A stretch of DNA of 64,000 nucleotides from UBA10349 sp003485905 (GTDB lineage: Bacteria > Pseudomonadota > Gammaproteobacteria > Arenicellales > Arenicellaceae), in the NCBI GenBank assembly GCA_943787185.1, contig CALSLL010000001.1:496001-560000 (forward strand), read 5' to 3'. Positions 27,126 through 36,060 of this stretch are shown here, one piece after another. Under the pieces are notes generated by a model that was not told the origin of the DNA, did no database searches, and saw only the letters and a list, made by a program, of their open reading frames with translations. The number at the start of each line of letters is the position of its first letter. Position 1 is the stretch's first letter. Both the position numbers and the translations under genes were made by a program.

Positions 27126-27620
27126 ATGGCAAGATTAATTCTAGTTTGCGGTCCCACTGGAGTTGGTAAAACAACCTACTCTTTATCAATTTCAAAAGAG
27201 ATAGAGGCTATTCGATTTTCCATAGATCCATGGATGCAAACGCTGTTTTCAAAAGATATGACTTCGCTCGATTATTCATGGATGATTGAAAGAGTAAATC
27301 GATGCTATGAACAAATATGGCAGGTTAGTGAGCAAATTCTAGCTATCAATGGAAACATAATCTTAGATCTTGGTTTTACTACAAAAGAACAAAGAGATGT
27401 TTTTTCTAATCGCGCTAAAGGAATGAATATAAATTCTGAAATACATTATTTGGATGCGCCAAAAGACATTCGCAAGCAACGTGTAGAGAAACGCAATATA
27501 GAGAAAGACCCGTCTGTGTATGCTTTCGAAGTTACAGATATGATGTTTAATTTCATGGAGCCTAAGTTTGAAATCCCAGATCAAAATGAACTTAAACATG
27601 GCTGTAAAATAAATACGTAG
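27126..27620 (+). CDS. P-loop kinase/ATPase (AAA_33 / zeta-toxin-like)
   Basis: 164 aa with a Walker A motif GPTGVGKTT at residues 9-17 and the layout of small nucleotide-type kinases: IDPWMQ after strand 2, NIILDLGFTTKEQRD as the Walker B region and a lid with RKQRVEKRN. Family members phosphorylate small molecules, nucleosides or antibiotics, or act as toxins. Strongly A+T-rich and followed by a weak attC-like site, so it may be a captured gene cassette. Substrate unknown. Confidence 0.7.
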   Translation: MARLILVCGPTGVGKTTYSLSISKEIEAIRFSIDPWMQTLFSKDMTSLDYSWMIERVNRCYEQIWQVSEQILAINGNIILDLGFTTKEQRDVFSNRAKGMNINSEIHYLDAPKDIRKQRVEKRNIEKDPSVYAFEVTDMMFNFMEPKFEIPDQNELKHGCKINT

Positions 27621-27628
27621 GAAATTAG

Positions 27629-27676
27629 TCATAAAGGAGCGCCAAAACCAGGCGTCTTTTTACCAAGGCGTTATGA
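27629..27676 (+). repeat. Possible attC site (weak)
   Basis: TCATAAA (27629-27635) and GTTATGA (27670-27676) act as imperfect outer arms around GCGCC/GGCGT. It is shorter than standard attC sites, so it is only a candidate. It lies between two small ORFs, 20 bp before the next start. Confidence 0.35.
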
Positions 27677-27695
27677 GTCTACGAGGTAGCAAAGT

Positions 27696-28106
27696 ATGGA
27701 ACAAATCTTAATAATAATCGGAGCCTCAATATTTGGAATTCTTGGCACTTTTCATCTGCTCTATACGTTCTTTACCAATAAATTTGATGCATATGATCCA
27801 TCAGTTAATGAGGCCATGAAAGGAACGTCACCGATACTTACCAAAGAAACGTCGATGTGGAATGCCTGGGTTGGTTTTAATGCAAGCCACAGTTTGGGAG
27901 CGATGCTTGTAGCGGGTGTTTACATTCCTCTTGCGGCGTCTTACATGAATATAATTCAACAGTCGGTCTGGTTCTCACTTCTGCCGGTTCTTGTTGGTTT
28001 GTCTTATCTAACATTATCCAAAATATATTGGTTTAAGATTCCGCTTGTTGGTGTGTCAATTGCAACTTTGTGTTTCGTAGGCGCAGCTGTATTAATCAAC
28101 ACTTAA
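27696..28106 (+). CDS. Cassette-borne four-helix membrane protein, unknown function
   Basis: 136 aa with four helices (residues ~3-25, 70-88, 93-111 and 115-134). Between helices 1 and 2 is a polar stretch with DPSVNEAMKGTSPILTKETSMW, then VGFNASHSLGAM. I recognise this as a common uncharacterised bacterial membrane protein but cannot give it a function. Its stop codon falls inside the R'' arm of the downstream attC site, which is typical of integron cassettes. Confidence 0.7.
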   Translation: MEQILIIIGASIFGILGTFHLLYTFFTNKFDAYDPSVNEAMKGTSPILTKETSMWNAWVGFNASHSLGAMLVAGVYIPLAASYMNIIQQSVWFSLLPVLVGLSYLTLSKIYWFKIPLVGVSIATLCFVGAAVLINT

Positions 28107-28185
28107 CAAAAACAAATCATTTGGAAGGCAAAACCTTCGCTCCTTCGTCACTACGGTTTTGCCTGCGGTGTTTGGAGCGTTATGC
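28101..28185 (+). repeat. attC recombination site of an integron cassette
   Basis: R'' ACTTAAC (28101-28107) fits RYYYAAC; R' GTTATGC is at 28179-28185. L'' CAAATCA (28113-28119) pairs with L' TGTTTG (28169-28174) if one T is left extrahelical, a hallmark of attC. Inner arms GGCAAAACC (28127-28135) and GGTTTTGCC (28155-28163) pair perfectly. Total 85 nt. Confidence 0.72.
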
Positions 28186-28203
28186 CGAAGAGAATCTAGT
28201 TTT

Positions 28204-28779
28204 ATGCCTGAACCCCATCCAGCGAGAATCATAACCTTTGCATCGCCGAAAGATCTCGGGCGGTGGCTCGAGGTACATCACGCCACCGAAAATGAGCTGT
28301 GGGTGAAGATGTTCAAGAAAAAGACTGGTATTCCGAGCGTAACTTGGGACGATGTCGTGATTGAGGCGCTGTGCTGGGGTTGGATCGACGGCATCAAGAA
28401 GTCAATCGATGAGCAAGCCTATCTCCAGCGGATCACTCCAAGAAAAGCTCGAAGCAACTGGTCAAAAAGGAACAGAGAGCATGTGGAGCGTTTGATTAAC
28501 GAGGACCGGATGACGGAGTCAGGACTCATGCAGGTTCATGCCGCCAAAGCAGATGGCCGGTGGGAGAACGCCTATGCAGTGAGTGAAATGAAAGTGCCCA
28601 CGGATTTTCTAGCAGCTCTAGATAGAAAGCCAAAGGCGAAACAATTTTTTGAAACGCTCACAAAATCGACTCAATATGTCATCGCGTACGGATTGTTAAG
28701 TGCAAAGAAACCCGAAACCAGACAGAGGCGATTTGCAAAATTCATAGACATGCTTGCCCGTGAAGAAAAGCCGACTTAA
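28204..28779 (+). CDS. YdeI/OmpD-associated family protein
   Basis: 191 aa from ATG 28204, which lies 18 bp after the attC core; an upstream start would fall inside attC. Family motifs: SPKDLGRWLEVHHATENELWV, ALCWGWIDGIKKSID, ITPRKARSNWSKRNREHVERL and GRWENAYA. The family is linked to bacteriocin or antimicrobial-peptide tolerance in some hosts and is frequent in integron cassettes. Composition is less A+T-rich than the preceding cassette gene, which suits independent acquisition. Confidence 0.82.
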   Translation: MPEPHPARIITFASPKDLGRWLEVHHATENELWVKMFKKKTGIPSVTWDDVVIEALCWGWIDGIKKSIDEQAYLQRITPRKARSNWSKRNREHVERLINEDRMTESGLMQVHAAKADGRWENAYAVSEMKVPTDFLAALDRKPKAKQFFETLTKSTQYVIAYGLLSAKKPETRQRRFAKFIDMLAREEKPT

Positions 28780-28816
28780 CCTCCAAAATGGTAAAAAGCA
28801 TGCAGCGGTGTTAAAC
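28774..28816 (+). repeat. Possible truncated attC site
   Basis: ACTTAAC (28774-28780), again overlapping the stop codon, is followed by GTTAAAC (28810-28816), a match to GTTRRRY. The central hairpin is poor, so this may be a shortened remnant marking the end of the cassette run. Confidence 0.3.
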
Positions 28817-28944
28817 ATTTCTATGGAGTCTGACTCTATTGATTTCTCTAATTTGCAACTCAATAAAACAATCTATAAGATCATCTTGATAGCCGGAAGC
28901 TATTATTCGGCCTAACAAAGTCACAAAAAATCAGGGGATATTCT

Positions 28945-29852
28945 ATGGATTATCTGTTGTCAATCCGAGTTGCGGGTTCCGCCGTCTTAGCGGCGATGTT
29001 TTTTGCACTTATGTCCGGCCCTGGTATGGCTCAAGAGAGCAATCTGCTGGCGGCTAGTGCAGCACTGGACAAAGCTTTACAGGACAGTAATACCGAGGCG
29101 GTAGACGGACTTCTTGATCCCGAATTCACCTGGGTCTTCAAAGATGGCAGTCATGCTTTCCGCTCGGATGTCCTTCGGCTATTGCCTACGCCGGGAACCA
29201 GTAATGGTGAGGAGCAAGAGATCATGGAGCGCATCTACGGAAAGGTGGGCGTAGTTCAGGTCTTCAGCGGCACTACGCGTGGACTGCGTGTGTGGGCGAA
29301 TCGCGCGGACGGTCGGAAACTCGTACATATCAACGAACTCGACGTCAGCCCCGAGTACGCGACTCGCGGCGGCGCTTATCGAGCCAGCCTACCTAACGAA
29401 CAACTTCCGGATTGCGTGAACCCTTGCACGACGATCCCCACTCATCCATCCACACCCGGGGCACAGGCAGCGATGGAATCCTGGCAGGGTCAGGAAATTG
29501 CTGCGGCAACCATGAATATGAGCTACGAAGACGGCTGGGCGTATTACGCGGCGGAGGAAAATGTCGGGCAGTTCAACGGCCGGCCAGCAGGAACCCCAAA
29601 CAGATACGTTTGGAGAACACCTTCAAAAGAATAGAGCAGGGAATCGCGAAGAGCGCACAATCAACCGTTCTACAGATGAGGCTTATCGATCTCGACGACG
29701 CGGTACTGATGGTCATGATCGGCCAACCGCTCGACGGGAAGCCGTTCTACGCGAGCCGGGTTCTTGTGAACCGAGATGGCCGGTACCAAATGGCGGCGAG
29801 TTACCACACGGATATTCAGGATTCCCCATCATTCAGACTCATGATGGAATAA
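28945..29852 (+). pseudogene. Secreted DUF4440/NTF2-like protein, frameshifted
   Basis: The first frame gives 229 aa: a signal peptide (VLAAMFFALMSGPGMAQ) and an NTF2-like start (ALDKALQDSNTEAVDGLLDPEFTWVF). It then stops at 29634 just after TPSKE. The following sequence continues in another frame to 29852 (IEQGIAKSAQSTVLQMRLID, then DDAVLMVMIGQPLDGKPFY). Adding one A to the A4 run at 29625-29628 joins the two as TPSKRIEQGIAKS. So it is either a one-base deletion or a sequence error. It begins a module in which the next two genes are also damaged. G+C is higher than in the cassette genes. Confidence 0.6.
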
Positions 29853-29996
29853 TTCATCGTCATGCCAGCGGATGTTTATTAATACAGCCGCTCCAATTTA
29901 TGATGAAGCAAGAGAACGCATTAACCCAATACTCTTTAATTTAGAAGTTCTATGGCTTACTTCTAAAATTGTTACAGCCACGCTAGGAAGTTCAAA

Positions 29997-31112
29997 ATGA
30001 AACGCAATTTAGCAATAATAGTTTTCGCTACAATAAGCGCACTGGCGATCACAAAAGTAGCGGCGCATCATGGCTCTGCCCCCTACGACAACACCGTGAC
30101 CAAAACCGTGATCGGAACTGTCACTAATTTTCGATTTTCAAACCCTCATGTTTTGATTTATGTTGATGTATTAGAGGACAACGGCGAAACAGTTAACTGG
30201 TCGGGTGAATTAACAAGCCCAAATCGACTCGCCAGAGCTGCCGGCGGCGGTGGCGGTAACGTCAAGTAGAGTAAAGATATACTGCTTCCTGGAGATGTAA
30301 TTGAGTTGAGTGGCAACCCCGCACGCAATGGGGCTCCCTCTTTACGTCTTCGCAAAGTTATTGATGCTAAAGGTATCGCCCTGGTTGGTGGAGATAGCGG
30401 TGCCGCAACCACAATTCCAGCGGCTCGACTCGCATCAGAATCGATCGCTGCCTCCGCAGATGGAGTTGGAGATTTATCCGGTGTCTGGATGCGCGCAGAC
30501 AGAGAACCCTATGCTAACTATGCATTTAGCGCAGAATTGCCGTCGATGACAGATTGGGCAATAGAAAGATATAAGGCTGCGAAACCTACATTCGGAGAAA
30601 ATGGAGTGACGGTAGCAGACACCAATGACCCGGTTTACCAATGCCTACCTCCAGGCACACCGCGTATTTATTTTCACCCGCGCCCTTTCGAAATCATCCA
30701 CACTCCTGGGCGCGTACTAATCAGTTACGAATACCAACAACTACTTCGTGCCATATACACCGATGGTCGCCCTCATCGCACTGACCTTGCGCCGTCATGG
30801 ATGGGTGACTCTACCGGACATTGGGAAGGCGATACACTGGTCGTCGAATCAGTCAATTTCAATGACAAGACCTGGATTGACCGTCGTGGTGTCCCTCATA
30901 GTGATCAATTGCATGTGGAAGAACGCTTCTACCGTAATGATGATGGTCAATTAATTATCGACATCACAGTAAATGACCCAATAGCTTTCACTGAACCGTG
31001 GACTGGCCGAAAGACTTTCGGGACCGCTGCCTGGACGATAGAAGAGTTTGTCTGTTTGGATAACTCGTCGTTTCAAGAGTTCGAAGAAATCCTGTTAGAG
31101 CATGACAATTAA
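29997..31112 (+). pseudogene. Secreted 'AHH' protein, DUF6152-like (copy D), with internal TAG
   Basis: The frame is continuous for 371 codons except for TAG at 30267-30269. Signal peptide IIVFATISALAITKVAA, then HHGSAPY; FRFSNPH ends 28 residues in. After the stop the same frame goes on with SKDILLPGDVIELSGNP, where paralogues read GWSKDSVKPGDEV or similar, so the stop probably replaces the Trp (TGG to TAG). The C-terminal half has GDSTGHWEGDTLVVESVNF. This looks like a single nonsense mutation. The stop is TAG, not TGA, so selenocysteine does not apply. The end overlaps a possible ATG of the next gene. Confidence 0.7.
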
Positions 31113-31202
31113 AGACTCAGTCCACGAACAACCTCACGCGAGAAGGTACCTCAAAAGAATTTACGAGCACTCTATTTCGCTCCTCTCGCGCTCTGTCTGT
31201 TT

Positions 31203-32273
31203 ATGGGTGTCCAGACTACGCAAGCTCAGACGCCAAGTTACAAATTCGATCCGGAATGGCCAAAATTGCCGCTGCCGAATTTATGGTGGATGCAGGGTGT
31301 CACCGGACTGTATGTCGATAACGATGACAACATTTGGGTACTGAACCGGCCGAGCAATCTCAGCAACACTGAAAATTACGCGCAGCTCGATCCGCCGGTT
31401 GCAGAATGCTGTGTAGCGCCACCCGCCATCATCGCCTTCGATAGTGACGGTAATGTTATCCAGTCCTGGGATACGCAGGAAGGTCACGGCATGATGGTGG
31501 ATGCCGACGGATACGTTTGGATTGGCTCAAATACCTTACGTAAATACACCTCCGAAGGCGAATTAATAGCATCAATAGAGCGCATCCCGGAAGACGAACC
31601 CCCCGAAGGAAAATACTCACCCGACGTCGAAGTGATAGTTGATCAGATCGAGGAAGTGCGCGGAGATGAGGCCGCTCGGGAACTGTACACGGTCGATAAC
31701 TACCTGAACGGGCGTGTCATGGTTTATGACATGGATACGCTCGAGTTCAAGCGTGGTTGGGGAGCGTACGGAAAGCCACTCAGCGAGATCTTGGGAGGAG
31801 AAGAAGCAGCCGCCGGTAGCGGAGCAGCGGGTTACGTGGCGGAATCTGCTGACCGACAGACCGGTACACAGGCCGCAGATTTCGTTGGTCACGTCACCCT
31901 CGGGTTATCGGTCGACGGCCTCGTGTATGTGGCAGATCGACGCGGCAATAGAATTCAGGTTTTTACCAAGCAAGGTGAGTTTCAGAAGGAATTTTTCCTC
32001 GCGGCGGGAACTCGACAACGTGGGTCTACCGGTGGGATCGCCTTCTCCCATGATGCCGAACAACAATATCTAATCGTCCCGGACATTCAGAATAATACGA
32101 TCTGGATTCTTAATAGGGAGGACGGCGCTATCGTCAGTAGAGTGGGTAGCGCCGGCAAAAATGGCGGGCAATTTCACGGCCTGCATATGCTCGACATCGA
32201 TTCAAAGGGTAATATTTATACCGGTGAAGTTCACAGCGGCGAGCGTGTCCAGCGTTTCTTACTGTTGGACTAG
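31203..32273 (+). CDS. NHL-repeat secreted protein (5' end damaged)
   Basis: 356 aa as read from the internal ATG. NHL-type blades: VTGLYVDNDDNIWVLNRP, GHGMMVDADGYVWIGSN, VDGLVYVADRRGNRIQVFTK and FHGLHMLDIDSKGNIYTGEV. A signal peptide core (LYFAPLALCLFMGVQTTQA) extends upstream in frame to 31146 but without a start codon. The likely true start is ATG 31102, overlapping the stop of the previous gene; joining it needs one extra base in the A4 run at 31153-31156. NHL proteins are six-bladed propellers used as secreted binding or lyase scaffolds. Function unknown. Confidence 0.7.
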   Translation: MGVQTTQAQTPSYKFDPEWPKLPLPNLWWMQGVTGLYVDNDDNIWVLNRPSNLSNTENYAQLDPPVAECCVAPPAIIAFDSDGNVIQSWDTQEGHGMMVDADGYVWIGSNTLRKYTSEGELIASIERIPEDEPPEGKYSPDVEVIVDQIEEVRGDEAARELYTVDNYLNGRVMVYDMDTLEFKRGWGAYGKPLSEILGGEEAAAGSGAAGYVAESADRQTGTQAADFVGHVTLGLSVDGLVYVADRRGNRIQVFTKQGEFQKEFFLAAGTRQRGSTGGIAFSHDAEQQYLIVPDIQNNTIWILNREDGAIVSRVGSAGKNGGQFHGLHMLDIDSKGNIYTGEVHSGERVQRFLLLD

Positions 32274-32495
32274 GGACCGTAAAACAAAAAATGTAACGAT
32301 AGTTTGGACACCAAACGAGATGCGGAAAAGTCCAAGTAGAACTAAACAGGACGAATCCGCATAGGGGCTAGCGAGGGCTTCGAGCTTTATAAAGTCACCG
32401 GTAAACTTGGCGCTAGTGAGGCATCTTGCACAAATTGACTTCGAATCAGAGGCAGCTATACTGTTGGCCGATTTTCACGGTAAGAAGGAGTAATA

Positions 32496-33245
32496 ATGGA
32501 ACGCAGCAGAACTAATTTCGTCATAACCACCCTCATCATGCTCGGGCTGTTTGCACCGACTGCCTTTGCTGACACGTTCGTCGTATATGGCGCGAGCGGC
32601 AATATTGGCAGCTTGGTTGTCGAGGGAGCCCTGAATCGCGGTCACACAGTCATCGGCGTTTCGCGCAATCCTGAAAGCCTGCAGAATGAACACGAGCAAT
32701 TCTCTGCTGTACAAGGCGATATTACCGATCCGGACTCGATCGCCGCGATCGTCGAGGGCGCGGATACTGTAATCGTTGCCGTCAGCGGTGTCGGGGAAGG
32801 CAACGCACCTGAAACAGCAATCGCTTTTCGAGGCGCTAACGCCTACATCGAAACTGCCTCCCGGCTTGGCGATGCTACGCCATACGTTATACAGGTCGGT
32901 AGTGGCACAACGCTTAACACGAATGGTGTGCGCGTGTTCAATACCCTTGACCTCGAACCCGGCACTTTTGTGCACGGCCTGTTCCAGGGGCATTGGCTGG
33001 CTCTCGAGGCCTACCGTCAATCCTCGGGGTTCGACTGGACCGTGATGTCAGCAGCGTATGGTTCCATCATGGGCAAGGACGAGGACGAGATCACCGGCCA
33101 CTACAGGCTCGGAGACCAGGAAACGCTGTTCGACCGAAACGGTTCGAACACGCTTTCCAAAGAAGATTACGCGATCGCCGTCATCGACATGGCGGAGAGT
33201 CATACAGTGACTGGGAAGCGAGTCGCGGTCGGACCGACTTACTGA
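32496..33245 (+). CDS. Rossmann-fold NAD(P)-binding (NmrA/SDR-like) protein with signal peptide
   Basis: 249 aa. Residues 1-25 (NFVITTLIMLGLFAPTAFA) are a convincing Sec signal. The mature part begins TFVVYGASGNIGSLVVEGAL, a classic NAD(P)-binding glycine motif, followed by the atypical-SDR pattern (VQGDITDPDSIAAIVEGADTVIVAVSG and SGFDWTVMSAAYG). Export of a dinucleotide-binding fold is unusual, because NAD(P) is scarce in the periplasm. AGGAG precedes the ATG. It probably belongs to the same higher-G+C module as the preceding NHL gene. Confidence 0.8.
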   Translation: MERSRTNFVITTLIMLGLFAPTAFADTFVVYGASGNIGSLVVEGALNRGHTVIGVSRNPESLQNEHEQFSAVQGDITDPDSIAAIVEGADTVIVAVSGVGEGNAPETAIAFRGANAYIETASRLGDATPYVIQVGSGTTLNTNGVRVFNTLDLEPGTFVHGLFQGHWLALEAYRQSSGFDWTVMSAAYGSIMGKDEDEITGHYRLGDQETLFDRNGSNTLSKEDYAIAVIDMAESHTVTGKRVAVGPTY

Positions 33246-33344
33246 GTAGACGCAAACGGTAGTCGAAATTAGGGGTTCTCGAAGAGCGGTTCGTTGGTCT
33301 CTCTACCCCTTTGACTCAGCCAGAAAAAATAGCGCTCAGGCATC

Positions 33345-34904
33345 TTAATCCGGTAACGCAAATACGATGAGTTGTTGCGCGTCGTCTGGGCTTGGGTCGT
33401 CTACCGCAGAGGCTGCCGCTGCCACGACTGCAACGTATTGTCTACCATCGCGCCCCTGGTAGGTAATCGGTACTGCGATCGCGCTCATCGGTAGGCGGGT
33501 CACCCAGAGCTCCTCTCCCGTACTAGAATCGAAAGCCCTAAAGCGTCGGTCATTGGTCGCTCCGATGAATACCAGACCGCCTGCGGTGGTGATCGGCCCA
33601 CCCATACCAAGACGACCTGTACGCTGCTTCTCGGCCGGTAACTCTTCAGTGATACCTAATGGCACCTTCCAGGCAATCTCGCCAGTATTCGCATTAACGG
33701 CTACAAGATTCGCCCATGGAGGCCGGTTACAGGGCCATGCGCTCTCGCCGCCGCTGTACACGTTCCCATCGGAATCGGGCTCGGCTGAGTTCCACCAAAA
33801 CCGCGCGAGATGGCCATATATACTGTTACGTTCATGAGCACCTGGAACAACCGGGTAAGGCTCGATCCAACCGAAAGTGCCCTCATTCATTGTATTGACG
33901 AAGACGTAACCGAGATCGGGATCGACCGCAACACCACCCCAGTTCGCACCCCCAATGGAACCCGGAAATACGATCGTTGACGACACTTCAGTACCGGGTG
34001 CACGGTAATTATACGGTGTGTACGGACCGGCATTCGCAAACCCACCACTCTGCTCATAAACCTTTCGACAAAACGCTGCATGCTCGGGACTAGTGTCCTC
34101 GGGCCTAACAATATCGCCAGGATCAAAGTCGACTTTAGCGATCGGCGGAGGCTTGACCGGTATCGGCTGCGTCGGCGAGCTACGCTCACCTGGAACGTCA
34201 CTAGTCGGTACAGGTCGTTCCTCTATACCGAATACCGGCTTCCCGGTCTCGCGATTGAGAATATACATGTAGCCGGTCTTACCAGCCAATGCGAGTACAG
34301 GCACGGTATCGCCATCCACTTCCACATCAAGAAGCGCCGGCGGTGCTGGTAAGTCAAAATCCCATATATCGTGATGCACGGTCTGAAAATGCCAACGCCG
34401 CTCCCCCGTCGCGACATCCAGCGCAACGATCGAGTTTCCGAATAAGTTATCGCCAGGCCGATCACCACCGTAATAGTCGTTGGGCCCTGGACTCTCGAAT
34501 GCTATATAGAGCAGACCGAGTTCGGGATCTAGAGTCATCGAAAATGCCCAATGAAACAAATTCGCATGATTTCGCCAAGCATCGTTGAGCCAAGTTTCGT
34601 GCCCCAGCTCACCCGGCTGGGGAACAGACAGGAACTCCCAAACCTGCTCACCGGTGCGAGCGTCCAACGCACGAACCCCGCCGGGTGCTCCGTTTGAACC
34701 GACAATGAGCAGGTTGCCGTACACCAGCGGCGCAGAATTATATGACGTTGGCATCGCCACCGTAAATGTTTCTCCGTCCGAGGGACTTAAAACCATCAAT
34801 TGGTTCGAAGAAGTTACATAGATGCGGTACGGAATGTCTCCATCGCCGGGCCAATAAGCGAGACCACGCCTAGAAGGTGGGGCCCATTGAGTCGCTCTCC
34901 ATCT
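33345..34904 (-). pseudogene. PQQ-dependent (GDH-like) quinoprotein, 5'-truncated
   Basis: The usual call would start at TTG/ATG near 34799 (484 aa), but the frame stays open and homologous up to 34904 (WAPPSRRGLAYWPGDGD, then YRIYVTSSNQLMVLSPSDGE). RGLAYWPGD is a hallmark of membrane or periplasmic PQQ glucose-type dehydrogenases, which are ~650 aa. The first ~150-180 residues and signal peptide are missing, and an in-frame TAA blocks further extension. Blades such as RALDARTGEQVWEF, VALDVATGERRWHFQTVHHD and FRAFDSSTGEELW and the late GRDGRQYVAVVAAA are intact. The upstream part was probably lost by recombination, since the lipoprotein gene now overlaps it. Confidence 0.72.
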
Positions 34905-35491
34905 TTATCTTGTACTAACACTGTATACGCAGCGGTACCGTACGCCTTTACGGGATAGTTGCTTGCATATTCATAAAGCATTAGAGAAATATCGAATTGA
35001 TTTACTATTAATAACTTCACATCCAGTTTAGAGTCCTCAGTAGCTGTATTACTAAATTTACCTTGGATTAACGCTTTGTTTCTAATGAAACCATCCGCGG
35101 TTGGATTTCCAAAAACATCTTCATAATATGAAACCAGCCATATTCCAGTACTATTATGGTTAACCAACCTATCCCGTTCTTCCTCCTCTCTCGCTTCTAT
35201 TTCTTCCGTATCGATTAGCACCAGTAATTCTTTAAACTCTTCGTTCTTGGATGATTGTGGATGTTTTTGAGACAACGTGTTTATCTTGTCTCTAGCTAGG
35301 CCATAATTCTTTTCAGCGTAGGCTTTTTCTACTTCAGCAGTTAGTCGTTCAGCACCATATTTATATTCTTCCACCTGGGCTTTAAGAATCTTATTTTCTG
35401 ATTGTAATTTGTCATAGTCTTCTTGCGGTACACCACAACCATACAACATGCAGAACGCTAAAAATGCGCACACCATTTTTATAGTTTTCAT
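34814..35491 (-). CDS. Lipoprotein with coiled coil, unknown function
   Basis: 225 aa from ATG 35491, chosen for the GGAGG ribosome site. Lipobox MLYGC gives a lipidated Cys at residue 19. Residues ~25-60 (DYDKLQSENKILKAQVEEYK) are coiled coil and a charged helix follows (TEEIEAREEEERDRL). The last ~25 residues (GPHLLGVVSLIGPAMETF) are the out-of-frame reading of the quinoprotein's RGLAYWPGD segment, so the natural C terminus was probably replaced at a junction near 34900. Composition is A+T-rich compared with the quinoprotein. Confidence 0.6.
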   Translation of the reverse strand: MKTIKMVCAFLAFCMLYGCGVPQEDYDKLQSENKILKAQVEEYKYGAERLTAEVEKAYAEKNYGLARDKINTLSQKHPQSSKNEEFKELLVLIDTEEIEAREEEERDRLVNHNSTGIWLVSYYEDVFGNPTADGFIRNKALIQGKFSNTATEDSKLDVKLLIVNQFDISLMLYEYASNYPVKAYGTAAYTVLVQDKDGERLNGPHLLGVVSLIGPAMETFRTASM

Positions 35492-35536
35492 TAATTGCCT
35501 CCAAAAAATAAATAAGGACGTGCGATAGCTGTCCAT

Positions 35537-36060
35537 AATAACATTACCCCAGTTGTTCGAGTATGAGTTGTGTCAAACGTGGACGGGTGACGGGTTTACA
35601 AATGCTGTGCTCAGGCGAGGCGCTCACATTGGCAGAAAGCTACGGATTGGGAATTCTCGCAGAGGCGCATTGGCGATTTCGAGAAAACGCCCACTACCAT
35701 TATCGAAAATGGGCTTTGTCAAAAGGATGAACACCTTGCACTACGAAGGATATAGCTTTGCGGTATAGACACTGACGAGATGCAGCGGGCTATCTATTGC
35801 GAAAGACGTTCCCAAGCACCCCGGGCTTTTACGGATTAAATGGACACTGCCATCGCAAGACCGTGCGACTGACTGGCCGTTTATGGTGCAGAGTTGCCAG
35901 TATTTGAACTTATATGAATGACCGCTATGGGCAATTAACGGTCATTTGAGCCCATACTCACTAAAAGCTACTCCAGACTAACTCATTGGCCTCACTCGAC
36001 GGACCTAGTAGCCATGGGACGGCTGACTTGCTAACCTTCTGCTGATAAACAACTAAATAG
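35537..36060. other. Intergenic region, no convincing gene
   Basis: 520 bp. A 71-aa ORF (35553-35768) lacks a ribosome site and any recognised motif. A hairpin-forming repeat is present: AATGACCG (35917-35924) with CGGTCATT (35939-35946). Such palindromes are common as scattered intergenic repeats in proteobacteria. No promoter stood out for the following gene. Confidence 0.45.

Noticed and set aside
29624..29633. Programmed -1 frameshift at TCAAAAGAAT
   Set aside because: The run is only four A, and re-pairing after slippage would mismatch the Lys tRNA; no stimulatory stem was found. Indel or read error is more likely.
30267..30269. Internal stop in 'AHH' copy D as a recoded amino acid
   Set aside because: It is TAG, so selenocysteine does not apply, and paralogues have Trp nearby; a TGG-to-TAG nonsense change is simpler. 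No pyrrolysine context is seen.
32274..32495. Insertion-sequence remnant between the NHL and Rossmann genes
   Set aside because: A short stretch looked IS3-like at first glance, but there are no terminal repeats or transposase fragments to support it.
35553..35768. 71-aa ORF between the lipoprotein and 'AHH' copy E
   Set aside because: No ribosome site, no motif, and irregular composition; treated as non-coding.
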